Assembly: GCA_030867875.1 (NCBI GenBank)
Contig: JAOWCC010001634.1
Span: forward strand, 34,739,867 to 34,803,866
Direction of reading: 5' to 3'
DNA length: 64,000 nucleotides
DNA from: Actinernus sp. WN-2022
Lineage: Eukaryota > Cnidaria > Anthozoa > Actiniaria > Actinernidae
Both the position numbers and the translations under genes were made by a program. Below the pieces are notes generated by a model. That model was given only the letters and a program-made list of their open reading frames with translations. It ran no database searches and was not told the origin of the DNA. Below are positions 1-13,600 of the stretch, in pieces; the first letter of the stretch is position 1; each line of letters opens with the position of its first letter.

Positions 1-1384
1 ACTTCTCTAATCTCAGTGTGATTGTATATTAATTAGGCAATACCATGTATGTATATGGGAATGCTAATAAACTATTGTACTTGTACCTTTAGCATTCTTG
101 AAGTTCTTCAGTATTTAGCTTCAAGTTTGGATAGGTTAATAAGTCTTCTTAGGGTAGGGAATTTCATTTTTTCTTGAATGCATTCTCAAAATTACGAGAG
201 TAACCTTGTAATACATTGTAGCTACATAGGCCCAAGGATCAGGGTTTCACACTAAAATCCTATTTCTCAAATCATAAGCCTTAGCTCTGTGGTGACAATT
301 AGAATCACAACTTGAGAATTATTCCTCAAAAACACTTATCCCTTATATTACAGCACATAATTTTAAAGGTAGTGCCTCTGCCACAACAACATCCAAGACA
401 TCTGGCTCCAACTATTGCTTTACGAGAAAGCCCAGAATTGATTTATTTGATTACTTAATATTGCAGCAGATTTAGGGCTAAGAAATAATTAAATAAATAT
501 CCCTTACAGTGTCTGTGACTAGTAGTGGATATTTACAGTGTGACTACTTCTAACAGGACCACCCGACACTAACCAGCCAGTCACAGCACAAGTTTATAAC
601 AAAGAAGAGGCTGTACCAGCCTTTACTCGGGCCATATGGAATTTCAACAAGGAATAGTTGGTACAACTTTGCAGGTTCGATTAAAATAAGTATTTTACAC
701 TTGCAATATTTTTAGCCTTTGAGAGAAGAATAAATTACTTTAGATTCTTTTTACAAGAGTTACATATATAAATTATTTTGAAGAAGAATTGTGATTCTTT
801 GTCTCCAGAGAAGCCATATAATAAGAATATTATATTAGTCATGTAAAAAGAATCCTATTTTACACGGTGCCTGTGATGAGAACTTCCATGGAAAGCAGAA
901 AGCAAATTGCAGCCATGTTTGTAACAGACCAGTGATAAAAAGTGAACACGAATGATTAATTGAATGCAGTTTATACACATCTGAATAGCTGTCGCTAGCA
1001 ATAGGGTTAACTCCAACTATTGCTTTACATGCACTGTACACTTTACACTTACAAATGCTCAAATGAATGATAACCACATGAAACACACATGTACTTACTT
1101 AGATACTTAGATACTTAGATGGTTATACTCCCTGGGATAGTTTTCACTAATACTGGGAGTTTAAATAATATATAAATTAGAATAATAATAATAAACTAAG
1201 TAACATAATAGTAATGATAATAATAATAATACTACTACTACTACTAATGGTAGTAATTCTACTACTAATAATAGTAATAATAAACTACGCGATTTAAGTC
1301 GTGACACATACCAAAATATTAAGTAAATATTAAATAGATAAGAATAATAACTAAACATATATACGAGCGATCTATAGCCTGCGC
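1..1384. other. Stretch without a supportable gene
   Basis: AT-rich non-coding DNA. The short open frames here have no recognisable domain and no splice-supported continuation. A segment near 965-1090 has relatives near 6842 and 23395-23700 (shared 'cagtttatacacatctgaat' word), so at least part belongs to a dispersed repeat family. A trinucleotide tract is listed separately. Confidence 0.6.
1165..1290. repeat. Imperfect (AAT)n/(ACT)n microsatellite
   Basis: The sequence consists mostly of aat, act and agt triplets in runs. Translation of the complementary strand gives only Leu/Val-rich low complexity. It is a simple sequence tract, not a gene. Confidence 0.85.
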
Positions 1385-2640
1385 AGGTGGCTAGGCACCT
1401 GCATAGATCGAATGGCAGGCAGGGCGGCTGACTTGAAACTGGCTAGACTGTTAGCAGAAACTGCTTCATACGGAAGCAGGTTCTATACTCTTATAGCCCT
1501 AGGGAAAAAAGAATAGCTATATGCTAATACATTAACTGGAAGTTGTGTGTACTTATACTGATGGCGTCTACTAGATCTGGAGGAAGTAGTAACACACTCA
1601 GGGAAAGGGATGTTTACCAGCCCATTTCTAATTTTAAAAAACAGCACTGATTGATTAAGGAGGCGTCTTTGTTCTAGAGTGTCCCAACCTAATGACCTGA
1701 CTAAATTAGATGTGCTTACAGTAGGATTATAATTGTTCGAAACAAATCTGGCAGCGTTTTTTTTGAACTTGTTCAAGGCGATTTACGTCAGTGTCTGTGT
1801 GTGGATTCCATACAGGAGCAGCATATTCCAGAATAGGCCTGACAAGAGACTGGTAAGCTCTTTCTTTAACTGCGATATTACAGGGTTTGAGGGATGGTCT
1901 TATCAGCCCAAGGGTTTTGTTCGCCTTACTAGCAATTTTGCAGCAATGGGGCCCCCATCTTAGGTTCTTACAGCAACGTACACCCAGATAATCATAGTGG
2001 GGGACTTGAGATAGGTCCTGCGAGTTGGCCGAGTAGGTGGACATGTACGGCTTGTGCTTGTTTGTTACTGAAAGGAGATGGCATTTGGATATGTTAAATT
2101 CCATTTGCCAATCTGAAGCCCATTTGGATAGATTGATGAGGTCATCTTGTAGCAGCTGATGATCGGTTGGAGACTTGATGTCCCGGTATACTACTGCATC
2201 ATCCGCAAACAGACGCAGTTGTGAATTAGCCCTATTTGCAATATCATTGATAAACAGCAAGAACAATGTTGGACCCAGGACTGATCCTTGTGGTACGCCT
2301 GAGGTAACAGCAATGCTACTTGAGTGGGTGCCATTCACAGTCACAAATTGAGAGCGATTGGAGAGAAAGCTAGAAATCCACAAGAGAGACCTTCCGTGGA
2401 TGCCATAGTGCAAGAGCTTGTGTAATAGCTTCTCGTGGGATACTTTATCAAACGCCTTGCTTAGATCGAGAAGCAAGGCATCAGCTTGGCCATGCTTGTT
2501 GATGATGCTGGCCCAGTCGTGAACTGTAAGAACAAGTTGGGTTTCACAAGAGAGTCCAGAACGGAATCCGTGTTGTAGGTCAGAGAGAATGTTATTAGCT
2601 GATAAGTGTTTATTTAGGTGGCTAAGAACTGGTGGCTAAG
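1385..2640 (-). pseudogene. 5'-truncated non-LTR retrotransposon, reverse transcriptase remnant (CR1/Jockey-like)
   Basis: On the minus strand this reads the C-terminal half of a LINE reverse transcriptase. Visible motifs are GFRSGLSCETQL (just upstream of 2476), the catalytic block LDLSKAFDKVSHE, GVPQGSVLGP and the active-site box FADD (in LRLFADDAVVY), followed by the conserved YLGV region and the LEQVQK region. It is dead. The frame breaks at a run of Ts near 1757-1764 (minus-strand As), where a single-base indel moves the reading into the frame of 1483-1776. Further on, a TAG stop replaces the Trp that usually follows RAIRV. The tail continues in frame to about 1385. The N-terminal endonuclease is missing, as expected for 5' truncation. 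Clade assignment within CR1/Jockey-like elements is inference. Confidence 0.85.
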
Positions 2641-2657
2641 GTGGCTAAGTACATATA

Positions 2658-2850
2658 GCCACATAAGCATTGCATCCGATGATTTAATGTTACACAAAGA
2701 TAATTACAGTTTTATACCCAGATATATCCCCTTTTATATTAACATATAAGTCAAGACATTCAAAATTAGTTAAAAACAAGCATTTTTGATCAGGATTCTT
2801 TGCACCATCCACATCATAAATGCAGCAATGTTTCAGCCAATTGGTATAAA
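2658..2850 (+). repeat. Dispersed repeat, copy 1 (partner at 23705-23900)
   Basis: About 190 bp matching 23705-23900 in the same orientation with small indels (for example 'cataagcattgcatcc' and 'ttttgatcaggatt' in both). The two copies flank a region that contains the 13.45-kb Academ-like transposon. They look like members of an older dispersed repeat family, not its termini. Confidence 0.8.
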
Positions 2851-3964
2851 AGTTATCATGTTCAGATTAGCGGCTACTTACATTTACAAGCTGTTGTCTT
2901 TATAGTTACCCTGGTTCCAGAGGGGATCAGGTACGAATATATATACTGTAATGTGCCGCGATCGAAAGAGTTTTGATTCCCGAGGGAGTTTTGTTTTGCG
3001 TGACAACCCTTGATTTCACCAGGTCTCGCTGCACTTCGAGCCTACTTTGTAGTCAGTGTTGATAGCAGATCAGACTGTTGCATAATATGATAAATTCCCG
3101 TCCAAAGCCCGTGAAACACCTCTCAGCTTTAGAAAAGACAACAATCTTGGTATTGCACTTGAAGAAACCTTTGGTTTACACAAAAAAAACAGCTGATATT
3201 AAAGGTTTTACTAACTAAAGTCAAAACTCCAACTTGCCGCCATCTTGAAAAACCTGCAAATGTTGTTCACTATTCACGTGACCAGCACAGTGCAATCTGA
3301 TTGGTACGGTGGCAAAAAGAACTTCCAAAGTAGGCGCAATCTGATTGGTTGACGGCGCCAAATCTCAACACAAATAAAAATTAAAAATAAAAGATAAAGG
3401 AAAAACACTTGCGATTTAAGACTCGTGCCGGCTAAACGCCTGGCCCGAGTAATGATCCAGACTTTGGTAGTCCCCAAGCCAATAATATTTAAAGGCCTAG
3501 ACATCAGTAGCTTCCAAGCCAATCAAATTTGACAATGAGGTGGCCCATGTTGAAGTTGTGACACTGTAACTTGCCATGTCACTTCACAGGGAGGTAAATA
3601 TCCACCAATTGTCACTGGATCTGTGTTGAATAATGTTTTTAGTATATACCACACAAGACAGTGTTGTAGTGAGTAGCTTAGCCAATTAGATTGCAGCATT
3701 GCTGATAGAGCACAATTGATTTCTAACAACTAATATATGTCAGGTAAATGAATATTACACTATAGGCCCACAACAGAAACTCTATTGTTGTTGTTATTAC
3801 TCTGGTTTTTTTTTTGCAATAGTGCTAGCTGGGCACTTTCCACTATGCTCTCATATTGCCTAGTCATGTGTCTGGTCATCTTTGTCCAATGAGAGCAAAG
3901 GAATTGTTATTTTATTTGAACAATAAAGATTCACCACTTTCTCAACCCAAAATTTTTCAATTCT

Positions 3965-4090
3965 TGGAGGGCACTTTGCATAAGCACAATAGCTTTCTTA
4001 TCTTCCATGGGACAATGTTTTTGGAAAAGATGAGTTGTTCCAGGAAAGATGAATAACTATTGTATTTATACAAAGTGTCCTCCAACAAAT
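3965..4090. repeat. Short inverted-repeat element
   Basis: The left arm begins 'ttggagggcactttgcata' and the right arm ends with the diverged complement 'tacaaagtgtcctccaa'. It could fold into an imperfect hairpin and resembles a small MITE. No target duplication was resolved. Confidence 0.5.
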
Positions 4091-4572
4091 TGCACAATTT
4101 TGGGATAAGAAAGCAGTGAATACAGACTTTCTGTCTTGAGCCTATAATCTGATATTTTCCTTGGAAATTTGATGTTGTATAAACCTGATATAAACCCTCA
4201 ACTTTGTTTCTCTGACTAATATTTGTGAGAGCCCACCTGACTCCACCCCCTATGCTATATCGAATGTGGGCTACAGGAAAAGTGTTTGTAAGGGGTGGAT
4301 CATTAGAAACCACTGACTGGACTGTGGTTGACAACTCCCCACTAAAAAAATTGTGCTAGGTAAAAAGTTTCCAAGAAATTCCTACAAGCAGATGATAATC
4401 GCAAAACAATTCATGCAAGCAATTAACTTGTTTAAAGAATATTCTGAAGATAAATTAGTTTGAAAATATAGATATTACACATTCCAACAAACCAGGGCAT
4501 TCGATGGGTCCCACCTCACTTTAATAATCCATCCGTCCATCCCTGTTCATAGTTTGTGTGAACTCAGCTGTG

Positions 4573-4594
4573 CGGGGGGGGGGGGGGGGGGGGG
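4573..4594. repeat. G homopolymer (about 22 nt)
   Basis: An uninterrupted dG tract. Comparable tracts on one strand or the other occur at about 5526-5548, 13927-13954, 29795-29807, 34769-34790 and 34818-34836. Confidence 0.9.
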
Positions 4595-5144
4595 ACGGAC
4601 GACGGGGACTCTCCTGGGGGTGACTCCCTATATCTAGCTGATGGCGATGCTCATACCTTTTGGGGTAAAAATGCATATTTTGGGTGTTTAATTTGAAATG
4701 CCAACAGTACCTTTATGGTATTGGTTCCTTTGGAATTTTTCAACAAGCATCCCATCTAATCAGATCTCAAGGCTATATAGACATTGTCTGGGGAGGGATC
4801 TGTTGATGGATGTTTTTTTATGGCACAAGAAGGAATAACTGTTCCTTTCCCCAAATAGCCATGCTCCCACAAAACAAACTGTCCAGTAGCTGGCCATTGA
4901 AATGTCTAGAAGATCCACCCTAATTTCACCTACAGCGAATGGCAATTTCGAGAACATGTCTGTTTAGACATGTTAGGCTTCGTCCAGGGCGTATGAAGTG
5001 ATGCATTCCCTTCGTCTGTAACATTAAATTTTATTCTCAGGAGCAAGGCACAACGTTCCTGGAATTCCGGGTTCTGGGTCTGGATTTGTGACTCGTGAAG
5101 ATTGTAAAATCTAAGCTCCCACAGCCATTGTTCAACAGTTTTAC

Positions 5145-5550
5145 CCCGGGGGGTACTGGACCCATGTTTGGGTATAGGGTTGAAAACCCTGACCCTGTTT
5201 AGGACAGAAAAACTCTAAATACCTACCCTGTGTAGCACAACACCCTCTAGTTTAGGACCCTGTTTAGGACAAATGACAAAATACAGACTGTCTTGTTTTA
5301 CACAATTGTGTTTTATTGGCAATTGCAATGATTGGGTGACAATGATCTTGTGGAGTCACTGATGACTTATTAAAGACCGGTGAGATGAGGATAATCGTGC
5401 AATCAATACCCTGGTTAGGACAGGTAGGACAGACTCATGAAATTATATACCCTGTTCAGGACAGAGGCCAAAAACCGTACCCTGTCCAGCGCACGTCCCT
5501 GTTTAGGCCACATAAGGGAGTACCTCCCCCCCCCCCCCCCCCCCCCCCTG
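5145..5550. mobile_element. MITE-like element with 'accctgtttaggaca' repeats
   Basis: The left end carries 'ccccggggggtactgg' and the right end 'gggagtacctccccccc', an inverted relationship. The interior repeats variants of 'accctgtttaggaca' about five times. There is no coding capacity. The right end runs into a C23 homopolymer. Superfamily not assigned. Confidence 0.5.
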
Positions 5551-6017
5551 GAGTTTTACAAGAATTTCAACTCTGTCGTCGTGCTAAATCGTTAAAGAAA
5601 TCTTTATGAAAAGAAATGTGGAGAGATTATACTAAAATCCTTCTGAAAAATATAAATCGTGTACTTTAATACACTAGCTATTTCCTGTTTGGTGTTCTCA
5701 CTATAGTGAATAGTCTGGTACACTTACATAATGCGCACTTCCTTGAGGAACTGTTTCTAATTCTGAAATAATGTTCGTAATACAAAAACATGTTTTACAC
5801 CTTTTTATTTTTGTCTTTAGTTTGGCTGTGATAAAAATATTTAGTCGGGTGTTTTGTTGATTGCACAAACTTTTGACTTTCTTTTCAGCTGTTCATACCT
5901 TCAGTTGCACATGGCTTTCTCGATGTACCACACTTATACCGATTCGCCATACATTCTAAGTCAGCCGTGCTACAAGGGCAGCCACGTGTTTGGCCATCTT
6001 TCCTTTTTTTTTATTGC

Positions 6018-6765
6018 GTTCGACGAAGGAGAACGCATACTAATCTTGCAGTGGACTCCCTGTGGGCTACCTGTGCTTCCCCAGGCGAAAGAAATCGAGA
6101 TTCGTGTCCTCATGTGTGTTTGTACTTTTTAGAATAAATTATCTCGGCCGGGGAACTGGTAACCACACGTACACGATGCGAGCGGCCATTTTGGTGAATG
6201 CCAGCATGGCTTCTGAGTTCTGTTTTGTTTCGCGATCGGTTAGTTACTTGCCTTATTTTCCGACAATGCAATGCAATGATGTTTCAAAGGTTCGCAAGTA
6301 CAATTGAGCAAAGCCTGAGGAAAGTGTGTAGTACATCTGGAGGGCCTTGAACATTCAACTCGGCCATAATTATTTATTTATGCTGAACCCGAGTGAATGT
6401 GCGATCGAAAAATATGCGGCCTATTGGCTTGCTGTGCTGTTCGGTTTGCAAAACTGCAAATGGTCAAGATGCTATGAATCATACCTGAAGGCTGAAGAGA
6501 AATACATGGATATGAATATTTCAGTGTGAGTTGTGAAGAAGCTTTTTAAATACTACACATGTGTGCATCGTGGTGGTTTTATCGTGGTTATACAAATTAA
6601 CACTGCATTCAGGCTATAACCACACTGGATACATGTATGTCAAGGAACTTAAATATCAAAACAAGGTGAGCCCTAATATGATCAGAAATTATTCTGCAAT
6701 AACAATGGACACTCAATATTCTGCAGCCAGCTTTGGTCTCATTTGAAGAATAATTTGAATCAGTC
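6018..6765 (+). repeat. Duplicated repeat, copy A (uninterrupted 'empty site' copy)
   Basis: This segment matches, in order and orientation, 7325-7440 followed by 20891-21890. In copy A the two halves are contiguous near 6112-6118. In copy B they are separated by the 13.45-kb transposon plus its 9-bp target duplication. Copy A therefore acts as an internal empty-site reference. Short potential exons inside are not recognisable as a known family. Confidence 0.85.
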
Positions 6766-6882
6766 TTTATGTTCTACACTGGAGTGTAATCACTGACACT
6801 TAGTCAGTATTATGGAGACAGCCTTGGTCATGAAAAATGGGATGCAGTTTATACACATCTGAATAGGGTTGATTTTACCGCC

Positions 6883-6946
6883 TCCCGGTTAGCTCAGTGG
6901 TTAAGCCCCGGTCTGTTGCGCGGGAGGTCGCGGGTTCAAACCCCGG

Positions 6947-6985
<39 letters not shown>

Positions 6986-7146
6986 GGTGCTTCCTTTGTG
7001 AAACAAATACAAACGGTTAGACCTTCGCGTCTTCTCGGATAAGGACGTAAAATCGTAGGTCTCCCGTCGGCCTCAAGTTTATCAGTCTCACTAGACTGTC
7101 ACGAGTTACCGACGTTAAATAAAGTAGCTTTACTTTACTTTACTTT
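6883..7146 (+). mobile_element. tRNA-derived SINE
   Basis: The head is tRNA-like, with an A-box (TTAGCTCAGTGG) and a B-box (GGGTTCAAACCCC) at normal tRNA spacing, which together form an internal RNA polymerase III promoter. A non-tRNA body follows, ending in a (CTTTA)n tail (tttactttactttacttta). It has no coding capacity and would depend on a LINE for mobility. Target duplications were not clear. Confidence 0.85.
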
Positions 7147-7324
7147 ATTGTGTTCTATACTAACTCCTATGTACTATTTAAAACATTAATTGGAGTGGTA
7201 TTACAAATGTCGAGAAAACAATTGAAACCCGAGAGGCATTAGTTCTCATACAAAAAAAAATAAGTCGAACGCACTTTGATAATCTATGATTACTTCTAGT
7301 ATATAGAAATAATTGCGTTCGACC

Positions 7325-7440
7325 GGGCGTTCGACGAAGGAGAACGCATACTAATCTTGCAGTGGACTCCCTGTGGTCCTGTGTGGGCTACCTGTGCTTC
7401 CCCAGGCGAAAGAAATCGAGATTCGTGTCCTCATGCATAT
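7325..7440 (+). repeat. Duplicated repeat, copy B, left part (interrupted by the transposon)
   Basis: Matches 6018-6112 with a small internal duplication ('ctgtggtcctgtgtgggc'). Its last nine bases (7432-7440, catgcatat) are the left copy of the target-site duplication. The repeat resumes at 20891. Confidence 0.85.
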
Positions 7441-7600
7441 TAGCCTGTTCACAGGCTCTAGATAGTAGGGAAAATGATAAGAAACGGAAACGAAAATGAC
7501 GGAAACGTGGCAAAAACAAAATGGCGGGGGGAAAGAGGGGGGACTGGGGGAAAGGAAAGGAAAGAGAGCCTGTGGACATTATATTCCGAAACTTCTTCCG
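7441..7600. repeat. Left terminal and subterminal inverted repeat of the transposon
   Basis: Terminal TAGCCTGTTCACAGGC, then a G/A-rich stretch (7515-7567), then the motif GAGCCTGTGGACATT. The inner motif shares GCCTGTG with the terminus, so it may be a second transposase-binding site (inference). Confidence 0.75.
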
Positions 7601-7690
7601 CCCACTTTTCAAGCTGTCACTCAATTGCGGTTTCAAGCTGTCTATCAAATTCCAGTTTACAGCGCGGGGGCGGGAATCCATGTAAACAGC

Positions 7691-10600
7691 ATGAATAGAA
7701 CTCCCAATTCGCTAATCCACCCATCCAAGCGCTGCCGATTCTGCGATAAGAATCTTAGTTTTACGGGATCCAAAGTCCCGAGAGTTTGTCTGTACAACTC
7801 TGTGCAGAATAAAGAACTGGTTGGTTTCTGTGGTTTGAAGAGCGTTGTTTTGGCTGATGTAGTGAGCTTCCTCGGCCACGAACTCAAAAGAGGCGATGAG
7901 TTCTCGAAAGTTAGCTGTCTGACATGTGCCAGAACATGTGTTAGAATTTATGCGACCTTTATCAAACTCACGTCGAATTCAAATGTATTGAAAGGAGAAA
8001 ATGCGTTATCCACGAAGAGACTTTCAAACTCGCCCACTGGAATTTCTCCATTCGCAAAACGTACCAGACTCGGAAGCTCTTCCGAGCGTTCACCAGCGAG
8101 AAGACCACGGTGTTCGCTTGGGCTGTCAAGTGGATTTGGAAACGAGAGAAAAAACAGCGATCTGATGGCTGGCATTTCGGAACTGTCCGAGAAAATGGAT
8201 GCTGGCATGAATCTACCGGGCGATACAAATCAAACCGTGATGAAGGTGAGAGCATAAAGACTACATCTTACTCAGTTACTGCAAATAAGATTGCACGCTT
8301 CTCAGCACAGCTACATCCCTCAAATTTTGATCAGTTAATATTTTACCTGGTATCTTAAGTTTGTATCTGAAGAATATTTCAGAAATTCGATTTTACGGAT
8401 TTTATTTGGCATCGGATTACCATATACAAACACTGTATTTCGCGCCATGTTCGCGCCATGTTTGCACCCCTTTCAAAATGTCGGAATTAACCGCGAACTG
8501 CTATTAACATAATGCACCAATCAGCGGCTTCCCCGAGGGGTCGACCCCCGGGCTAACCACGGAGATATGTGGGAGAATACAGGAGGATTGAATGCAAACA
8601 TTTCCCCTGGGGTCGGGGAAATGCTCGACTTTGCTCTAGGGTTGGAAAACTGGGGTGGGGGATTTGTTCCTTAAAGATACTATGAAGTTCAGTGAAGTGT
8701 TAATAAAGTTCCCTTTTCTGTTGAAAGTAGTGTTCAATGTTAGAGAAATAACATTAGTAATCGAGATTTAGTAGTCAATTCATCTCCATCGATCTCATTT
8801 CGTGCAAAATGACGGGGGATTGTAGGTCGTGGAAGACCTAACCAGGGGACTTTGAAAGGGATGATTCCCCTACCCCTGGGGGAAATTGTCAAGATTGTTT
8901 CGGTCTTTTTACAATCCCCCTGGTCATCCCGGGGGTCGACCCCTCGGTAAGCTGCTGATAGGTGCATAAGTACTAGAGTCTAAACTCAAAATGAGATAAA
9001 TTCTTAAAATACTAATTTTCACAGCTGATCATTATAGACTATTGTTTTAACTCCAATTATTTAAATAGAGTGAATGAAATGATGATAATGGTCATGATTA
9101 TATATTGTTATCATTATTTATATTTAAATAGCAAAGTAGAACTGAATGTATGTATATATTTCTTGTAGGTGTTTATAGGTTATCCTGTGTCTGGAAAGGT
9201 GAATGAGTATAAACTAGAAAAACGTTCAACAAGACACATTGTAAAAAATGTGGTATCTGGGAATGAAAGGGCACTTGTCAAGGCAGTGTACAGGGACGAG
9301 AAGTTAAAGGAACTTGTCCTTATTGAAGCTATTAATGAAATCAAGAGTGAGATAAGGCTTTATGCCAAGGATCCGGATTGTCTACTGAGGTTGGAAACTC
9401 CAACAGATCTAAAGAACTTTTCCAATGAATTATTGTATGAGCAACTCGCTGCACAATGCCCAAGATTTACATTATTACTTGGATCTATGAGCAAACCAGG
9501 AAAGCTGAAGACCAAGCTTCCAAACATCCAGGAGATGAATGATGCTGTAAAATTCAGGAATTCGGTTTGCCTTGCAGCTTCCATTTGTTTGAGGCAAACC
9601 AACCAACAGCTTAATGCCTCACATTACAGAAATGCTCTACTTCTACTGAATGGAGGAACTAAGGCACTGGCCCTTGAAAGATGTGCTAATCTTGGAATTT
9701 GTGTACAGCATAAATCAGCTATAAGAATGCAAGAGAAGGCTGCCAGCACAACAGACAACAGAAGTACCTGTTGGAAGCAAGACACCATGGTAAAGGAATT
9801 GAAGGTGAAATTTCTTGAAGAGGTTTTGGAGAAGCAGGCAGCTGAAGATGAAGTTGATATGCAAAGAGAGGAAGTGCAGGATTATGATTACTTTGATGAA
9901 GGTCTTTCTTTGGAATGTTGCAGTTTGCTACAGAATATAAGAGAGCCTGGCAGTAAAAAGGAAAATGGTTCCAGTCAGATGTCGGCCAATGTGGGACAAT
10001 ATAATTTTACACAGGAAACAGTGCAACATGCAGTGCAGGAATTGAAGAAGAGTATTGTACACTACAAGTAAGTCTATTAAAAGAATGGCCACTATATATG
10101 TCCAATTATTAATGAAGATGGTCATACTTTATAAATGGGGTTTGTCTGTCTCACTTCTTGTTAATTATAATGCTTCCACCATTTTCCCAAACATATATAC
10201 CTGGGGGTAAGGGGGGGGACGACTCCCAATTATATAGGCTATACGGTTATGTGCTGCTCGACTGGGTATGGTTTCAGTGACAGTTATTCTTAGTCTGGAA
10301 CAGGGTACATGTATATAAATCACTGTTTTGGTCTGAAGATGTTGTATACCAGCCGAAGGTAGTTCATGTGGACCAGGTAGTTCATGTGGACCAGGTAGTT
10401 CATGTGGACCAGGTAGTTTCCGATCATCAATATCAGGGACGCATGGTCAAAAGGATTAAGCAGCTTCTTGTGATTGTGAATTAATGTAGTCTTCATCTCA
10501 TAGATCCCGTACAACATAGCCACATGCAGTCTCTCGTTTCTAGTCTGGAACAGGATATCTTTTGCCATTTTGCCTGGAACAGTGTTTTCGTTGTTTCTAG

Positions 10601-13600
10601 GCTGGAACAGGGTGTTCCAGACAAAATAGTGTTGTTGTTGTTTGTGAATTTCTTTTACATTCAAGAAATTTCTTTCTAAGTGTGGCTATTTTTCGCACAG
10701 CTGCTGCTGGACTGAATATCTGATTTTTCTAATTATTTATTATTCATCAATCATATTACGCCTATGGTTTTTGAGTGGCTGGGGTTCATTAATAAATGTA
10801 CATTAACAATAATTATTATATATTTCCCATTCCAAGCCCCACTAAATTGATTGAGATAAAAATTATTGTGGCACTGTTGGACATGGCTACTTAGGACAAG
10901 GTGCATGATGAATTGTGTGGCTGGGTTAGAAATAAGAAAAAACTTTGCTTTTGCTTGATCCAAAAAATGTGGCCATTAAAATTAATAGTGAGGTGGCCAC
11001 AATTACATTGACTGTAAGTAAACACAACTATAAATGTTCAAATTTCATTTAGTGTATCATAATTTTTTAATCAACATTATTTTAATTTTCAGGTTAGTAA
11101 CAGATAATGTTGACTTTGAAATACAAGCCAGACATCAGTCTAAGTCACACCGGAACAAGTCCCTTCACTGGACCCACAGCTTTGCCGTAAAAAACCGGGT
11201 CTCATCTGGTGGTGTTCTGGACAGCAGTAAGCCACAAAAACAAGTCGAAAACTTGCAGATGTCAGAAATACTACCTAGCCAAGATGATCAGCAGAGTATC
11301 AAATCCAGTTTGATACCACTGGTGTTTAGGGTCATATGCAAGTATATTCCTGCATACAAAGCCTTCTGTAAAGCAGTTATTCCCCACATTCCCCATGTCT
11401 ATTCATCAGAGATGAAGAAGAAATCGGAACAGGTCTCAATTTAGTTTGAATTGTCACTTTAAATGCTACACAATTAACTGATTCATGCATGGCCAATTAA
11501 CTTTATATAGATGTGTAGCTATAAATTTATGAAAACTATTATTGATTTTCTATACCCTTTACCAGACCAATACCCTACATTATGTTAAGAGAAATATGTG
11601 AAAATGTGTGGTCTCATACTTCACTGTCAAAATCATAACCTATTCCAGACTAAAAATGAGAATTTTGTAACACTATTTCTGACTAAAATTGCTTGAAAAC
11701 CATACCCTTTGTGGCAGCCCACAACCCGGGTTGTTGGGTCATGTTTAACTACCACAAATAAATGAATGAGCATGTATTTAAATTAAATGTGTAGATAATT
11801 GTGATAAAACCAGTATATATATCTACCCTGTTTTCACAAAAGGAGCCGTAGAACCTAAGACCCCCTTTTGTGAAAACAGGGTAGATCTTTTGTGCCTTTA
11901 GCTTTAAAAGCCAGTAACTTGTGTTTTATGCCATTTTCTTGAAAGGGCAAATGACAGTTTAATATTTTTTGGCGTTTCTATCCCATAATTTACTTGTGTT
12001 AGATCTATCCCATAATTTCTTTATTTGAGAGCTAGAGGTTAGGCTTAGGTTAGAAAAAGGCCATTTTCTGGTATTTTTACTCAAACTACAGCAAAATTCC
12101 ACTAATTAAATGCAATGTACATTAAGAGAACGTTGTACTGCCGTATAGTGCATCGAAATCCTTTAAAAGCTTGAGTTATTCGCAAAAATGTTTGAACTAG
12201 TCCTCACACCCCTCATACCCCCCCCCCCCCTTCCAACATAAAATACCTAGAGATCAATAGCCTATTATGCACAATCATGAACCCTGACAGTAGAATTTGT
12301 AGTCTTTCAGCAAAATTCATTTATAACTGCTTCAACATCAGAGCTGAAGCTCTAATGCAGTGATGCCTGTTCCCACTAACAGAGATATACATAACTTAAT
12401 TTAACTGAAATTTATTGGACCCATGTCGAAGTACTTGCATGTACAAAACACCAATAAAAAAATGTGTCTGTCTGTCTGTCAATTATGGGGCCAGAAAAGT
12501 CTTAAACTGCCATTTGCCCTTTCAAGAAAACTGCAAGACCACGAGTAACTGGCTTTTAAAGTTAAAGGCACACAAGATCTACCCTGTTTTCACAAAAAGG
12601 GGTCTTAGGTTGTAGGGCTCCTTTTGTGAAAACAGGGTAGATATGTATATGAATTTGTAATAACAAGTGTTTTAATTACTACTTCAGTGCCTTCTTGGAT
12701 TGGAGTTTCTCAACCCTAACAAGTCAGGGGACATGGCAGAGATCCTGAAAAGGTTCCAGGAACAGCATGTTCCAACTAAGCATGGTCATGTTCTCCACAA
12801 AACCATTGTCCATGGTGATCAACTAACAGAGGAGAGGGGAAGAAATGTCCAGTGGACATACACTCTTGGGGATACTGAAGTGGATCGTCTAGAAGGGCTT
12901 GAAAACACCTTCTCTGAATTTCACTTCAAAATGTGTATGTATGAGGTAAATATAAATAATCAAAGCATAATATACTACTTAATTATTATTGGATCTTTGT
13001 TTTTTATCTCATATATACCAGTTAACTTTCAATAATTATAACTACTTTTTTGAAAAGCGGCAGAAAACTGCTGGTTGCTGGCTTTTACTGAGGACCCTGC
13101 ATAAACATTAATAATTAAAGTAAATGTACATCACCAAATAATTTTCATTGGAGTTTTATTAAGGGCCTAAAATAGGCTGGAAAATATGTTGAGCATATAC
13201 ACACTATGCATAACTCGCGTGGTCACAACACGAAAAAGAGGCCGGTAGGTCCTCTGGAATGTTGAAGTTGAAATACTAGCAGGAGGTGTGAAAGGTGTTG
13301 AACATGATTGTTTAGTTGAAAAATGTTGCTAATCTGTCCTCATTTATCCTTTAGTTTTCTTTATATATAGTACAACCAGCCAGGCGCATAGCAAATTAAC
13401 GGCATTGTTTCAGTGCATTTCACAATCTCCCCGGGCGCTTCAATTTCAACATTCCAGAGGACCTACTGGTCTCGTTGACATGCTAGTTACCAGGACTTAT
13501 GCATAGGGTCTATACCCATACGAATGGGAAGAGAAATTCTAATTATCAGTTGCATTGGTTGAATGAACAGGTGAACAACAAAATATTTGTAAAGGAGGAG

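Larger units (their letters stand above)
2641..5850. other. Repeat-rich stretch without a supportable gene
   Basis: No convincing coding exon. Contents I can name: a copy of a dispersed repeat (2658-2850), an inverted-repeat element (3965-4090), a G22 homopolymer (about 4573-4594) and a MITE-like element ending in a C23 tract (5145-5550). The remaining sequence is AT-rich and unremarkable. Confidence 0.6.

Noticed and set aside
835..1086. Open frame of 83 codons on the minus strand
   Set aside because: No domain, lies in a dispersed repeat, and no splice or homology support.
11820..12645. Possible CRISPR-like or regulatory repeats
   Set aside because: The repeats are paired inverted ends of one foldback MITE in an intron, with no regular spacer array.
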